From: CAZQBY01 sp964592405 [NCBI: uncultured archaeon]
GTDB lineage: Archaea > Altiarchaeota > Altiarchaeia > JAFGQM01
Direction of reading: 5' to 3'
DNA length: 64,000 nucleotides
Assembly: GCA_964592405.1 (NCBI GenBank)
Contig: CAZQBY010000002.1
Coordinates: 57,510-121,509, forward strand
Both the position numbers and the translations under genes were made by a program. Shown here in pieces: positions 35,985 through 43,933 of this stretch (its first letter is position 1; every line of letters starts with the position of its first letter). The notes under the pieces are model-generated. The model saw only the letters and a list, made by a program, of their open reading frames with translations. It was not told the origin of the DNA and did no database searches.

Positions 35985-36064
35985 GTTGGGCTTGGGAGTC
36001 TGGCAACAGCTCCCCTCTATTTCTCCCTAATGCTTATGGATGAGCATAGCCGGCCGTTCAACTT
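35985..36064 (+). ncRNA. candidate structured RNA, free or as cutA leader
   Basis: Two hairpins are evident. The first, 35994-36014, is GGGAG-(T)-CTG-gcaa-CAG-CTCCC: eight pairs, one bulged U and a GCAA (GNRA) tetraloop. The second, 36032-36050, is GCT-(t)-ATG / CAT-AGC with a similar 5' bulge. An outer helix may pair GTTG and GGCT (35985-35992 region) with AGCC and CAAC (36048-36062). A TATA box sits at the right distance upstream. It does not match the THI, SAM, fluoride or cobalamin riboswitch cores that I know. It could be a riboswitch for cutA or a separate small RNA. Confidence 0.35.
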
Positions 36065-36089
36065 TTATTAATCTTCCAGTAATTAGCCC

Positions 36090-36398
36090 ATGCTTGTCAT
36101 AGCCTATATTCCGTGCAGTTCCGAGGAGGAGGCACAGAGGATTTCCAAAAGCCTCATAGCGGAGAAGCTGGTCGCATGCGTCAACATAATCAAGAGCAGG
36201 TCCATATATCTGTGGGAGGGCCAGCCGAGGAGTGAAAATGAGTGGATAATTCTTGGCAAGAGTCTGCCAAAAATGTTTCCGGCAATCAAAAAACGTGTTA
36301 TGGAGCTGCACTCCTATGAGCTTCCTTGCATAATAGGGATACCTGTGGCAGACGTCAATGAACCCTATCTGGAATGGGTGGAAGATCAGGTAAAATGA
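36090..36398 (+). CDS. cutA: CutA family protein
   Basis: 102 residues, a trimeric ferredoxin-like CutA. AEKLVACVNIIKSRSIYLWEGQ, ENEWIILGKS and HSYELPCIIGIPV are the family blocks. CutA was linked to divalent cation tolerance in bacteria, but its biochemical role is unsettled. It overlaps pcm by four bases (ATGA). The long, foldable leader upstream makes post-transcriptional control conceivable. Confidence 0.93.
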   Translation: MLVIAYIPCSSEEEAQRISKSLIAEKLVACVNIIKSRSIYLWEGQPRSENEWIILGKSLPKMFPAIKKRVMELHSYELPCIIGIPVADVNEPYLEWVEDQVK

Positions 36399-37048
36399 AC
36401 AAACGTCACCTTATGGAGCACCTGATAAAGACCAATCACATAAAGAGTGTGGCAGTCGAGAAGGCCTTCATGAACGTGGATCGCGGCAATTTTATACCGG
36501 AGGACCAGAAGGGGATGGCTTACTATGACATCCCCCTCTCTATCCCCGGCGGACAGACAATATCAGCCCCCTCAATGGTGGCCACAATGCTAGAGGTTGC
36601 AGAGCTCAAGCCCGGGTTGAAGGTACTGGAGATCGGAGCCGGCTCCGGATGGAATGCCGCACTGCTGGCAGAGATAATCGGACAGGAGAATGTTATAACC
36701 ATAGAGCGTCTGCCCGAGCTGGTTGCCTTCGCCAAGATAAATCTGGAGAAGAACGGTTATGGGAAAGTGAAGGTGATTAGGGGTGATGGCAGCTTGGGAT
36801 ATCCGGAGGAGGCACCATACGACAGGATAATCTCAACGGCTGCAGCCCCAAGGATACCCCGGTCATGGATAGACCAGCTAAAGCCCGGCGGGCTTATAGT
36901 AGCCCCCATAGGGGGGCGCCACTTCTATCAGGAGCTTATAGTTACACGCAAGAACAGTAATGGGCGCATGAACCAGCTCAGATACGGAGGATGTGTCTTT
37001 GTCCCGCTTATAGGGGCACAGGGGTGGCCCGAATATTCCGAACGTTAA
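36395..37048 (+). CDS. pcm: protein-L-isoaspartate O-methyltransferase
   Basis: 217 residues from the ATG at 36395 overlapping the cutA stop; a start seven codons earlier is possible but less likely. SAM-binding motif VLEIGAGSGWNAALLAEI, the family block IPGGQTISAPSMVATMLE, and DRIISTAAAPRIP are present. It methylates L-isoaspartyl residues in damaged proteins for repair. The 3' end overlaps a small convergent ORF by four bases. Confidence 0.92.
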   Translation: MNKRHLMEHLIKTNHIKSVAVEKAFMNVDRGNFIPEDQKGMAYYDIPLSIPGGQTISAPSMVATMLEVAELKPGLKVLEIGAGSGWNAALLAEIIGQENVITIERLPELVAFAKINLEKNGYGKVKVIRGDGSLGYPEEAPYDRIISTAAAPRIPRSWIDQLKPGGLIVAPIGGRHFYQELIVTRKNSNGRMNQLRYGGCVFVPLIGAQGWPEYSER

Positions 37049-37164
37049 TCTGCAAAGAAACCTGTTGCCAGCAGAAACATGATGAAAACCAGTATGAACC
37101 CGCCTATTTCAAGGGAAACTGCTCTCCAGTTGATGTTTTTTATGATTTTCCGGATATCTGCCAC
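37045..37164 (-). CDS. 39-residue single-helix membrane peptide
   Basis: A minus-strand ORF starting at GTG (37164). The peptide has a basic, amphipathic N-terminus (ADIRKIIKNINWRAVS) followed by one hydrophobic helix (about residues 18-36) and ends FFAD. The arrangement resembles many small archaeal membrane subunits, but I cannot name it. It fills the gap after pcm and overlaps its stop by four bases. No clear ribosome site was seen, so it is less certain than the coupled small genes. Confidence 0.45.
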   Translation of the reverse strand: MADIRKIIKNINWRAVSLEIGGFILVFIMFLLATGFFAD

Positions 37165-37242
37165 AGATAATTATGGTGGGGTGGGAGAAAAATGGTAGGA
37201 AAAAAGTGCAGAGAGTGTCTGCATGAAATGCTACCGTAACTA

Positions 37243-38187
37243 TCAACCCCCGATAAGGAAGGTGATTTTCAGCTCCTCAAAGCCGGGCTGGGAGAAGAGA
37301 AATCTGTAAGCACCCATCCTGACAGGAAAGGAAACCGAACCATCCACTCCGAGTGTATACTCCCTGCCGTTTATGAAAACCGGCAGGCTGGCCAGCGCCT
37401 TGCCCATTGAGGTAAGGATTACAGTAAACGGCTTCTTCAGATCAGTTATGACTTTGGGGTAGTAGTCATATTCCACTCCTCTCAGGGAGCTGCCCCCAAA
37501 GCCTTCAGCAATGATGTCGGTGTTGTTTTTTTGTGAGAACTCTTCAGCTTTTTGCTGTTCAGCTCTGTGTTCCCTACAGCGCCTTGCAAGGTTCTGAGGC
37601 GGGATACGATCCGTATATTCTATCCCACAGTCTTCTGCATACCTCCTCCAAAACGGTCGTGAAGACTGTAATATCTTCTTTTGAACCGGCCCTCTATTAG
37701 GCTTTTCACCGCAGATGTCTGCAAAGCTGAGGAATTCCGGATAACCGGATGGGAAGTTATCTGTGAAGTGAAAACCAAGAACATCACCATCACGCGCACA
37801 ATAGTGGCCCTCATAGGACGGTGTCCTGTAGTCTCGATTCCAGCAGCCTCCGGCCGTGAAACCGACAGGTGAGTGGCAAGTCCAGCCATCTGAGCGGTTC
37901 AGTGAAAGGCTAAATGCCCAGTAGGAATTCCAGTCAGAACAGGCAGTCCCGACGGGCTCTGAACCCACGCCTTCTATCTTGCACAGCGCGCGCCCCCAAG
38001 GGCCATCATCAGACCATTCTGTCTCCAGTCCGGTGCTCCTCAGTATCCGATATGCACTGCTACCGTCTGGGACGGAAACACATCTTGGGATGATACTCCC
38101 ATTAGGGAGTTCCACCACCACCCCAACCTCCGCACAAGACAGTCCTGCCAAAGCCAGAACCAACACCGGCAAAAACAACCTGTTCAT
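37243..38187 (-). CDS. secreted DUF4430-like protein
   Basis: 314 residues from the ATG at 38187, giving a clean signal peptide (MNRLFLPVLVLALAGLSCAE). A start ten codons earlier (38217) would place the promoter palindrome too close. Residues about 25-105 resemble DUF4430/transcobalamin C-terminal-like domains (SSAYRILRSTGLETEWSD, then WNSYWAFSL and GWTCHSPVGF). Cysteines are numerous, suggesting disulfides. The C-terminal 70 residues look like a beta-sandwich. No membrane anchor is obvious. Ligand unknown. Confidence 0.6.
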   Translation of the reverse strand: MNRLFLPVLVLALAGLSCAEVGVVVELPNGSIIPRCVSVPDGSSAYRILRSTGLETEWSDDGPWGRALCKIEGVGSEPVGTACSDWNSYWAFSLSLNRSDGWTCHSPVGFTAGGCWNRDYRTPSYEGHYCARDGDVLGFHFTDNFPSGYPEFLSFADICGEKPNRGPVQKKILQSSRPFWRRYAEDCGIEYTDRIPPQNLARRCREHRAEQQKAEEFSQKNNTDIIAEGFGGSSLRGVEYDYYPKVITDLKKPFTVILTSMGKALASLPVFINGREYTLGVDGSVSFPVRMGAYRFLFSQPGFEELKITFLIGG

Positions 38188-38225
38188 TTTGTTTGTATGA
38201 TCAGCAAAAACAGCCATCAGTAAAG

Positions 38226-38244
38226 CTTGGATATTATATCCAAG
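38226..38244. promoter_or_regulatory. perfect palindrome overlapping a TATA-like core
   Basis: CTTGGATAT-T-ATATCCAAG: nine-base arms around one central T, 39-57 bases before the 38187 start. The A/T-rich centre could itself be the TATA element of the secreted-protein gene. A dimeric regulator bound here would exclude the transcription factors. The nearby DUF4443 wHTH regulator gene (38302-38889) is a candidate binder, without proof. Confidence 0.6.
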
Positions 38245-38301
38245 TAAAGTCCCGTATTTTTAGAAACATGGGGTATAAAAATGCAGGATAATCAAGAATA
38301 A

Positions 38302-38889
38302 TCAGTTCAGTAGAGTCGAAGCTGCCACCCAGGCAGCCTCCTCGGCCATCTGCGGGTTGTCCTCGCTGCCGATAATAATAACGCTCTCGTCATCTGGTCT
38401 TAGAAGGCTTTTTATCTTCTGTGCATCATCAGGGTAGATCTCATCTACCACCAGGCTCTCGTCAAATCCGGGCATAATGAGCCTGCCTTCTCGGACGACC
38501 AGGGTTGTTACACCACTCCGGCCGGCCTTTATTGCCTCATCTCTCTGCTCCATTCCGGACTTCACTTTTCCGGCCATATCCTTTATCATTACGATGCAGT
38601 TGTTGATTTTCTTGGTCATCTCCAGACGGCCAACGCGCTCTACCCTTATCATCCCGTTTAGCTTTCTGATTACCTTCAAGCCGTGCTCGGTAAGCATCCT
38701 GCCGGAGCGGGCAGACCTCACCAGTCCATATTCCTCAAGCCTTCTGAGTATGGTCCGCAGGCTCCCCTCTCCCAGATTGGTTTTTGTTACAAGCATCTTG
38801 CGGCCCATGGGCTGGTTATTGGCTATCTTCCAGAAAACCCAGTTTACATGAGCTTCTTTGAACTTTGGGGGCGCTCCAGCTTTGGCCAT
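38302..38889 (-). CDS. DUF4443 family winged-helix regulator
   Basis: 195 residues. The N-terminal winged helix (about 10-75) includes NLGEGSLRTILRRLEEYGLVRSARSGR as recognition helix and wing. The rest fits archaeal DUF4443 proteins: a central ERVGRLEMTKKINNCIVMIKDM, VTTLVVREGRLIMPGFDE and a final Gly/Asp-rich domain. It is a predicted transcription factor with a small-molecule domain; effector unknown. The secreted DUF4430-like gene downstream on the same strand may be its target. Confidence 0.75.
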   Translation of the reverse strand: MAKAGAPPKFKEAHVNWVFWKIANNQPMGRKMLVTKTNLGEGSLRTILRRLEEYGLVRSARSGRMLTEHGLKVIRKLNGMIRVERVGRLEMTKKINNCIVMIKDMAGKVKSGMEQRDEAIKAGRSGVTTLVVREGRLIMPGFDESLVVDEIYPDDAQKIKSLLRPDDESVIIIGSEDNPQMAEEAAWVAASTLLN

Positions 38890-39014
38890 TCTTTAGGAGT
38901 AGCTAGAGAATTATAAAAGAAAAGAATAAAAAATGAGGATGGAAATGAGGATAGTATGGGGGGTATAGAAATAACAAAGACTGGAAAGATGGATGGAGAC
39001 CTTATATCATAATA

Positions 39015-40361
39015 TTATAATATCTCCAGATATTTGCTTATCTCCCAGTCGGTAACCACTGTACAATATTCGTTCCATTCAGCCATCTTGTTTCTGAGGA
39101 ACTGGATATATGCATGCTCGCCCAAGGTCTCTCGGACAATCTTGCTTGTCTGCATCTCCTCAAGGGCCTCACCCAGGGATGCGGGAAGTGTCCTTATGTA
39201 CCTGGACTCGAGCTTTTTGTCGTCAAACTCATAAACGTCCTCTTCCACAGGCTCGGGAGGCTTCTTCTTTTTCTTTATACCCTCCAGACCGGTCTTCAGC
39301 ATAACGGCAAATGCCAGGTATGGATTACAGGATGGATCAGGACACCGAAGTTCAGCCCTAGTTGCCTTTTCCCTGCCGGAGGAGTATCTGGGCACGCGTA
39401 TGAGAGCACTGCGGTTCTTCTGTCCCCAGCAGATATAAACCGGTGCCTCATATCCCGGAACAAGTCTCTTGTAGGAGTTTACAGTAGGTGCTATGATGGC
39501 GGATATTTCCCTTACATGTTCCAGTTGTCCTGCTATAAAACCATATGCGACATCCGAAAGCCTGTATTTGTCATCCTTATCGAAGAAAGCATTGTTGCCT
39601 TTTTTGTCAAACAGACTCTGGTGAACGTGCATGCCACTACCATTGACACCATATATCGGCTTTGGCATGAATGTCGCATGGAGATTATGCATGTTGGCTA
39701 TTGCCTTGAATGCATACTTGAGGGTTATTGCATTGTCGGCTGTTGTGATGGCAGGTCCATAGCGAAAGTCTATCTCATGCTGGCCAGCCGCCACCTCATG
39801 ATGGCTCATCTCAACTGTTATGCCAAGCCGCTCAAGGGCCAGAATCATATCGCGTCTCACGCCATAAGCTAGGTCCATGGACAGATCAAAGTAGCTGCCC
39901 CTGTCATGCGGCAGAGGAGTGGTAAGACCATTTTCACGTTGAAACAGGAAAAATTCCAGCTCAGGACCAGTATTATAATAATAGCCCATCTCCTCCGCTT
40001 CCTTCACCACTTTTTTGAGGATGTACCTCGGATCTCCCTCAAATGGCTTTCCGTCGGGCATATAAACATCGCATATCATCCTCGCCGTGCTGCCGCTCTC
40101 CACAACCCTCCAGGGTATCACTGCATAAGTGCGGGGATCTGGCACAAGATACATGTCGCTCTCGCATATTCGGGTGAAACCCTCTATAGACGAGCCGTCA
40201 AACCACGTCCCCTTCTCAAAAGACTCCTCCAGATGCTCCGCGGGTATCGTCACGCTCTTGACCGTGCCGAACAAATCGGTGAACTGCAGGTCGACGAACC
40301 TGACCCCGTCCTTTCTGGCCCTTTCCAGAACCTGCTCTTTCTCCCTATTTATGGATTCCAT
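39015..40361 (-). CDS. glnA: glutamine synthetase, type I
   Basis: 448 residues from the ATG at 40361 (MESINREKEQVLERA); an in-frame TTG two codons earlier is possible. Glutamine synthetase blocks are present: DGSSIEGF, GPELEFFLF, HHEVAAGQHEIDFRYG, NGSGMHVHQS and CPDPSCNPYLAFAVML. No adenylylation-type NLY...P tyrosine loop is obvious. It assimilates ammonia. A strong TATA (TTATATATTAAA, about 40408-40419) and a direct repeat lie upstream. The divergent neighbour is an Lrp-type regulator. Confidence 0.95.
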   Translation of the reverse strand: MESINREKEQVLERARKDGVRFVDLQFTDLFGTVKSVTIPAEHLEESFEKGTWFDGSSIEGFTRICESDMYLVPDPRTYAVIPWRVVESGSTARMICDVYMPDGKPFEGDPRYILKKVVKEAEEMGYYYNTGPELEFFLFQRENGLTTPLPHDRGSYFDLSMDLAYGVRRDMILALERLGITVEMSHHEVAAGQHEIDFRYGPAITTADNAITLKYAFKAIANMHNLHATFMPKPIYGVNGSGMHVHQSLFDKKGNNAFFDKDDKYRLSDVAYGFIAGQLEHVREISAIIAPTVNSYKRLVPGYEAPVYICWGQKNRSALIRVPRYSSGREKATRAELRCPDPSCNPYLAFAVMLKTGLEGIKKKKKPPEPVEEDVYEFDDKKLESRYIRTLPASLGEALEEMQTSKIVRETLGEHAYIQFLRNKMAEWNEYCTVVTDWEISKYLEIL

Positions 40362-40368
40362 TTTCAAT

Positions 40369-40399
40369 ATATGTTTATTTTACAGATATGTTTATTTTA
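40369..40399. promoter_or_regulatory. direct repeat in the glnA leader/operator region
   Basis: ATATGTTTATTTTA occurs twice (40369-40382 and 40386-40399), 17 bases apart centre to centre, between the glnA TATA box and its start. Exact 14-base repeats at that place suggest an operator for a regulator bound on one DNA face. It does not have the GGAA-N6-TTCC form of NrpR sites. The 247-base gap is otherwise A/T-rich and holds the divergent promoter of the Lrp-type gene. Confidence 0.5.
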
Positions 40400-40614
40400 A
40401 CGGTAATTTAATATATAATCCTTTAAAAACTTTAGATTTTTATATTATTTTTTTAAAAAATAAATTAAAAAATAAAGACATCTAAATGGACCCGGTCTTG
40501 TTTTGGAAAAGGCTGATAGGAGGGAGAGAAGACACGAAAGAGCACAACGGGGGAGAGATCTGCGGATCCCAGGAGTAGGATAGCTTTTTCAAAGTTGGCC
40601 GGCAAAAGATAATT

Positions 40615-41064
40615 ATGGAAAAAATCGACGACCTTGACCTGAAGATAATCAAGGAACTCCAGAAAGACGGGCGGGCCAGTTTCAGGGATATCGCCGAGAA
40701 GATAAAGGTCTCTGAAGGCACAGTATACAACCGCGTCAACAAACTTCTGGAGGCTAGGGTGATAAGAAAGTTCATGCCGGACCTTGACTACTCAAAACTG
40801 GGCTATGATCTGACTGTTCTTGTAGGCCTCATAACCGAAGGCGGGAAGCTCATGGACATCGAACGAAGGATAACCGAATCACCAAATGTGAGCGCAGTCT
40901 ATGATGTTACTGGTGAATACGACGCCATAATAATAGCCCAGTTCAAGAGCCGCGAGGAACTCAACGACTTTGTCAAGGCTCTGCTTGCCATGGAAGGAGT
41001 CAAGCGCACGAATACTATGCTCGTCTTGAACACAATGAAAGAGGAGCACGGTGTCTGGCTTTAA
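40615..41064 (+). CDS. Lrp/AsnC family transcriptional regulator
   Basis: 149 residues. N-terminal HTH (IDDLDLKIIKELQKDGRASFRDIAEKIKVSEGTVYNRVNKLLEARVI) and a C-terminal RAM effector domain (about 68-140, SPNVSAVYDVTGEYDAIIIAQFKSREELNDFV). Full length. Such proteins sense amino acids and bind as dimers or octamers. Being divergent from glnA, it is a natural candidate to control it and itself, perhaps in response to glutamine. Confidence 0.92.
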   Translation: MEKIDDLDLKIIKELQKDGRASFRDIAEKIKVSEGTVYNRVNKLLEARVIRKFMPDLDYSKLGYDLTVLVGLITEGGKLMDIERRITESPNVSAVYDVTGEYDAIIIAQFKSREELNDFVKALLAMEGVKRTNTMLVLNTMKEEHGVWL

Positions 41065-41110
41065 CAGCCAAATAAGGCTTTAATAAGGGCTTTTTCTAAT
41101 TAGGCGGAAG

Positions 41111-41896
41111 ATGGACGCATACTCTATCTTGCAATCTGTCAGAGAGAAGAGACCACTCATCCACCATCTGACCAACTGGGTAACAATATATGATTGTGCC
41201 GCTGTAACAAGAGCCGTGGGTGCGCTTCCGGTCATGGCCCATGCACCTGAGGAGGTAGCACAAATGACAGGAATAGCCAGCGCACTGGTCCTGAACATCG
41301 GCACGCTGACCCGAGAGTTCATTGATGCGATGATAATCGCCGGCAGGGCGGCCAACAAGAAAGGTATACCAATTGTCCTAGACGCTGTGGGGACAGGAGC
41401 CACAGACCTGCGGACGCAGGAGTCCAAGAGGCTTCTCAGGGAGCTTAGGATAAGCATAATCAAGGGCAACGCCGGCGAGATAAGCACCCTGGCAGGGACC
41501 GAGGCCGAGGTCAAGGGAGTAGAATCTATCAGATCGGGCGACCCGGTGAAGGTCGCTCAGTCTTTGGCCAAGTCAAGCGGCTCGGTCATCGCCATAACCG
41601 GGAGGGAGGATATCGTTTCAGACGGGAAAAAGACCTACAGGATACTCAACGGCCATGAGATGATGGGCAAGGTGGTTGGGACAGGCTGCATGGCTGCTTC
41701 AGTCATCGGGAGCTTCGCGGCTGTTGAGAGGGATTACGCGAAAGCGGCCGCCTCGGCGCTGGCCTGCTTCGGGATAGCCGGCGAGATAGCCGCCCAGACC
41801 GCGAAGGGCCCGGGGACTTTCAAGGGGGCTTTTTTCGACGCGCTTTATAACCTGAAGAAAGAGGACATCGCCAAGCTAAGGGTAGATGAACTTTAA
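41111..41896 (+). CDS. thiM: hydroxyethylthiazole kinase
   Basis: 261 residues, ribokinase-like ThiM. It phosphorylates 4-methyl-5-hydroxyethylthiazole for thiamine salvage. Blocks are PLIHHLTNWVTIYDCAAVTRAVGALPVMAHAPEEV (N-terminal active site), VLDAVGTGAT, IIKGNAGEISTLAG and the catalytic VVGTGCMAASVIGSFAA. Codons are strongly G/C-rich in the second half. It overlaps thiE by 11 bases. Confidence 0.94.
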   Translation: MDAYSILQSVREKRPLIHHLTNWVTIYDCAAVTRAVGALPVMAHAPEEVAQMTGIASALVLNIGTLTREFIDAMIIAGRAANKKGIPIVLDAVGTGATDLRTQESKRLLRELRISIIKGNAGEISTLAGTEAEVKGVESIRSGDPVKVAQSLAKSSGSVIAITGREDIVSDGKKTYRILNGHEMMGKVVGTGCMAASVIGSFAAVERDYAKAAASALACFGIAGEIAAQTAKGPGTFKGAFFDALYNLKKEDIAKLRVDEL

Positions 41897-42500
41897 CGGC
41901 TTCTACTTCATCACGGACAGCAGGCTGAGCAGGCAGGGCATAGTCAGGGACGTGGAGGACGCCATAAGGGGCGGAGCGACCATAATCCAGTACCGCGAGA
42001 AGGAGAAGGACACTGGTCCCATGATTGAAGAGGCGCGTGAAATAAAGGGGGTATGCAGAGGGAAGGCTGCTTTTCTAATCAACGACCGTGTAGATGTCTG
42101 CCTTGCTGTTGACGCAGATGGGCTACACCTCGGCCAGACGGATATGGGCTACAAGGATGCGCGCAGGCTCCTCGGTGATAAGATAATCGGAATAACGGTC
42201 CACAACCTGAAGGAGGCCAAGGCCGCTGAAGCCATGGGAGCCGACTATGTCGGCGTGAGCCCCATCTTCGAGACGAAGACGAAGGCGGACGCCGGCCCGG
42301 CGGCCGGACTGGAGACGCTAAAGGAGATAGCGCAGAACCTTGCGATACCCGTAGTAGCCATAGGCGGAATAACACTGGAGAATGCAAAGAGCGTCATGGA
42401 GGCCGGAGCCACCACCCTCTGCGCAATGTCGGCAACGATAGGCGAGGATGTGGGGAGAAGGGTCAGGGCATTCACAAACATAATCAATGCTTCCAAGTAA
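41886..42500 (+). CDS. thiE: thiamine-phosphate synthase
   Basis: 204 residues. It joins HMP-pyrophosphate and thiazole phosphate into thiamine phosphate. Typical blocks are IQYREKEKDTG, LINDRVDVCLAVDADGLHLGQTD, GADYVGVSPIFETKTKADAG, and VVAIGGITLENA. Length is normal for free-standing ThiE. With thiM it forms a salvage/joining unit that complements thiC at 34.6 kb. A stretch around 42180-42340 is unusually G/C-rich. Confidence 0.95.
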   Translation: MNFNGFYFITDSRLSRQGIVRDVEDAIRGGATIIQYREKEKDTGPMIEEAREIKGVCRGKAAFLINDRVDVCLAVDADGLHLGQTDMGYKDARRLLGDKIIGITVHNLKEAKAAEAMGADYVGVSPIFETKTKADAGPAAGLETLKEIAQNLAIPVVAIGGITLENAKSVMEAGATTLCAMSATIGEDVGRRVRAFTNIINASK

Positions 42501-42545
42501 TTCCCACTTTTATTCATTTAACAGTTATTAACTCCTAACCATACG

Positions 42546-42722
42546 ATGGCTCTGATAGTGGAGGAAACCTTTGAAGCGTTGTTTGCCCTAACGGACATCC
42601 GTCAATTGCTCAGAGAGACAAAACCCTCATACAAGCTCACTCCGGAGCAGAGGAAGCTGCTTGAAAAGAGGATTGCGCGCGTACGCAAGGCACTGGAGAT
42701 TATTGAGAAGGAATTTGGATAA
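42546..42722 (+). CDS. 58-residue helical protein coupled to SepCysS, candidate SepCysE-N-like domain
   Basis: A 58-codon ORF whose stop overlaps the SepCysS start by one base (TAATG). The peptide is predicted to be two helices: an acidic-hydrophobic one (VEETFEALFALTDIRQLLRE) and a charged one (LTPEQRKLLEKRIARVRKALEII). Some archaea have SepCysE, or an N-terminal extension of SepCysS, that bridges SepRS and SepCysS with a small helical domain. A free-standing version of that domain is the natural guess, but sequence identity is not shown here. Confidence 0.7.
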   Translation: MALIVEETFEALFALTDIRQLLRETKPSYKLTPEQRKLLEKRIARVRKALEIIEKEFG

Positions 42723-43897
42723 TGCAGCCAATACGCAATATACAGGTTAGGACGCGCGAAGAGGAGTACATCAACATCCAGCCGATACAGGCCGCTGGCC
42801 GTCTGACTGCAGACGCCATGAAGGCGCTCATCGCCTATGGGGATGGTTACTCGACCTGCGATTTGTGTCTCAAGCCGTTCCGTCTGGATTATATCAGGAA
42901 GCCGAATATCGCCGATTTCTACACAGACTTGGCCAAGTTTGTCAACATGGATGTCGCGCGCGTCATGCCGGGCGCGCGAAGAGCCTTTCAGGCTGTCTGC
43001 CTGAGCCTGTTGAGTAAGGGTGACACCGCCTTGATAAGCCAGTATGGCCACTACTCACTAGCCTTGGCCATCGAACAAAGCGGCGCACAGTGGAGGGAGA
43101 TTCCTGCAAATGACAAAAACCTAATTACTGCAGAAGCAACAGCACAGAAGATAGAATTAGTCAAAAAGGAGACAGGAAATCTGCCAAAGCTGGTTGCCAT
43201 GCATCACTTTGACTACATGCTTGCCAACGAGCATGAAATCAAGGATATAATCAGGGTGGCTCATGAGTATGATATCCCCCTCCTCTACAACGGGGCATAT
43301 ACAGTTGGTGTGATGCCCGTAGACGGCAAGAAGTTAGGTGCTGACTTTGTTGTTGGATCAGGCCACAAATCCATGGCGGCTCCGGCACCAACGGGTGTTC
43401 TGGCAATGACAGAGGAATGGGCTGAGAAAGTCTTGAACACTACAAACGCCGCCGGGGATGTTACAGGCAGAAAATTCGGCATCAAGGAGGTCCAGCTCTT
43501 GGGCTGTACGGTCATGGGCGCGCCGCTGATAGCCATGATGGCTTCTTTCCCCCATGTGCAGGAGCGCATCAAGCACTGGGATGAAGAGGTCAGAAAGTCC
43601 AACTATTTCATAGATGAGATGCTCAGGATAGAGGGAACTACATGCATAAGTGAGTATCCACGAAAACACACTTTGACAAAAATAAACACAGAGGGTTTTG
43701 ACAGGGTGGCAAAGACCCACAAAAAACGCGGTTTTTTCCTGACCAGTGAGCTCTCAAAGCGTCACATAACCGGGCCGTTCCCCGGGGCAACCCGCGACTG
43801 GAAGCTGAACACCTACGGGCTGACCTGGGAGCAGATAGAATACACTGCTAACGCCTTCCATGAGATTGCCAAGAAGAGCGGCCTGACCGTTTCTTAA
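42722..43897 (+). CDS. O-phospho-L-seryl-tRNA:Cys-tRNA synthase (SepCysS)
   Basis: 391 residues, PLP-dependent. It converts phosphoseryl-tRNA(Cys) to cysteinyl-tRNA(Cys) using a sulfur donor. The start region NIQPIQAAGRLTADAMKALIAYGDGYSTCDLC is characteristic, with a CxxC pair at 51-54. The PLP lysine is in ADFVVGSGHKSMAAPAPTGVL. Cysteine can thus be made on tRNA, usually together with SepRS, which is not in this window. It is coupled to a 58-residue upstream ORF and followed by an IscS-like and an IscU-like gene, a coherent sulfur-handling locus. Confidence 0.93.
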   Translation: MQPIRNIQVRTREEEYINIQPIQAAGRLTADAMKALIAYGDGYSTCDLCLKPFRLDYIRKPNIADFYTDLAKFVNMDVARVMPGARRAFQAVCLSLLSKGDTALISQYGHYSLALAIEQSGAQWREIPANDKNLITAEATAQKIELVKKETGNLPKLVAMHHFDYMLANEHEIKDIIRVAHEYDIPLLYNGAYTVGVMPVDGKKLGADFVVGSGHKSMAAPAPTGVLAMTEEWAEKVLNTTNAAGDVTGRKFGIKEVQLLGCTVMGAPLIAMMASFPHVQERIKHWDEEVRKSNYFIDEMLRIEGTTCISEYPRKHTLTKINTEGFDRVAKTHKKRGFFLTSELSKRHITGPFPGATRDWKLNTYGLTWEQIEYTANAFHEIAKKSGLTVS

Positions 43898-43933
43898 AAC
43901 AGGATTTATTAATCCCGACCGGCAAGATTACCC

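Noticed and set aside
35843-36089. TPP riboswitch upstream of thiC
   Set aside because: No CUGAGA or CCUGAUCUGGAUAAUGCC-type core on either strand, and the structured region is oriented toward cutA.
39114-39872. 252-codon plus-strand ORF inside glnA
   Set aside because: Antisense to conserved glutamine synthetase blocks; cysteine-rich and without domain sense.
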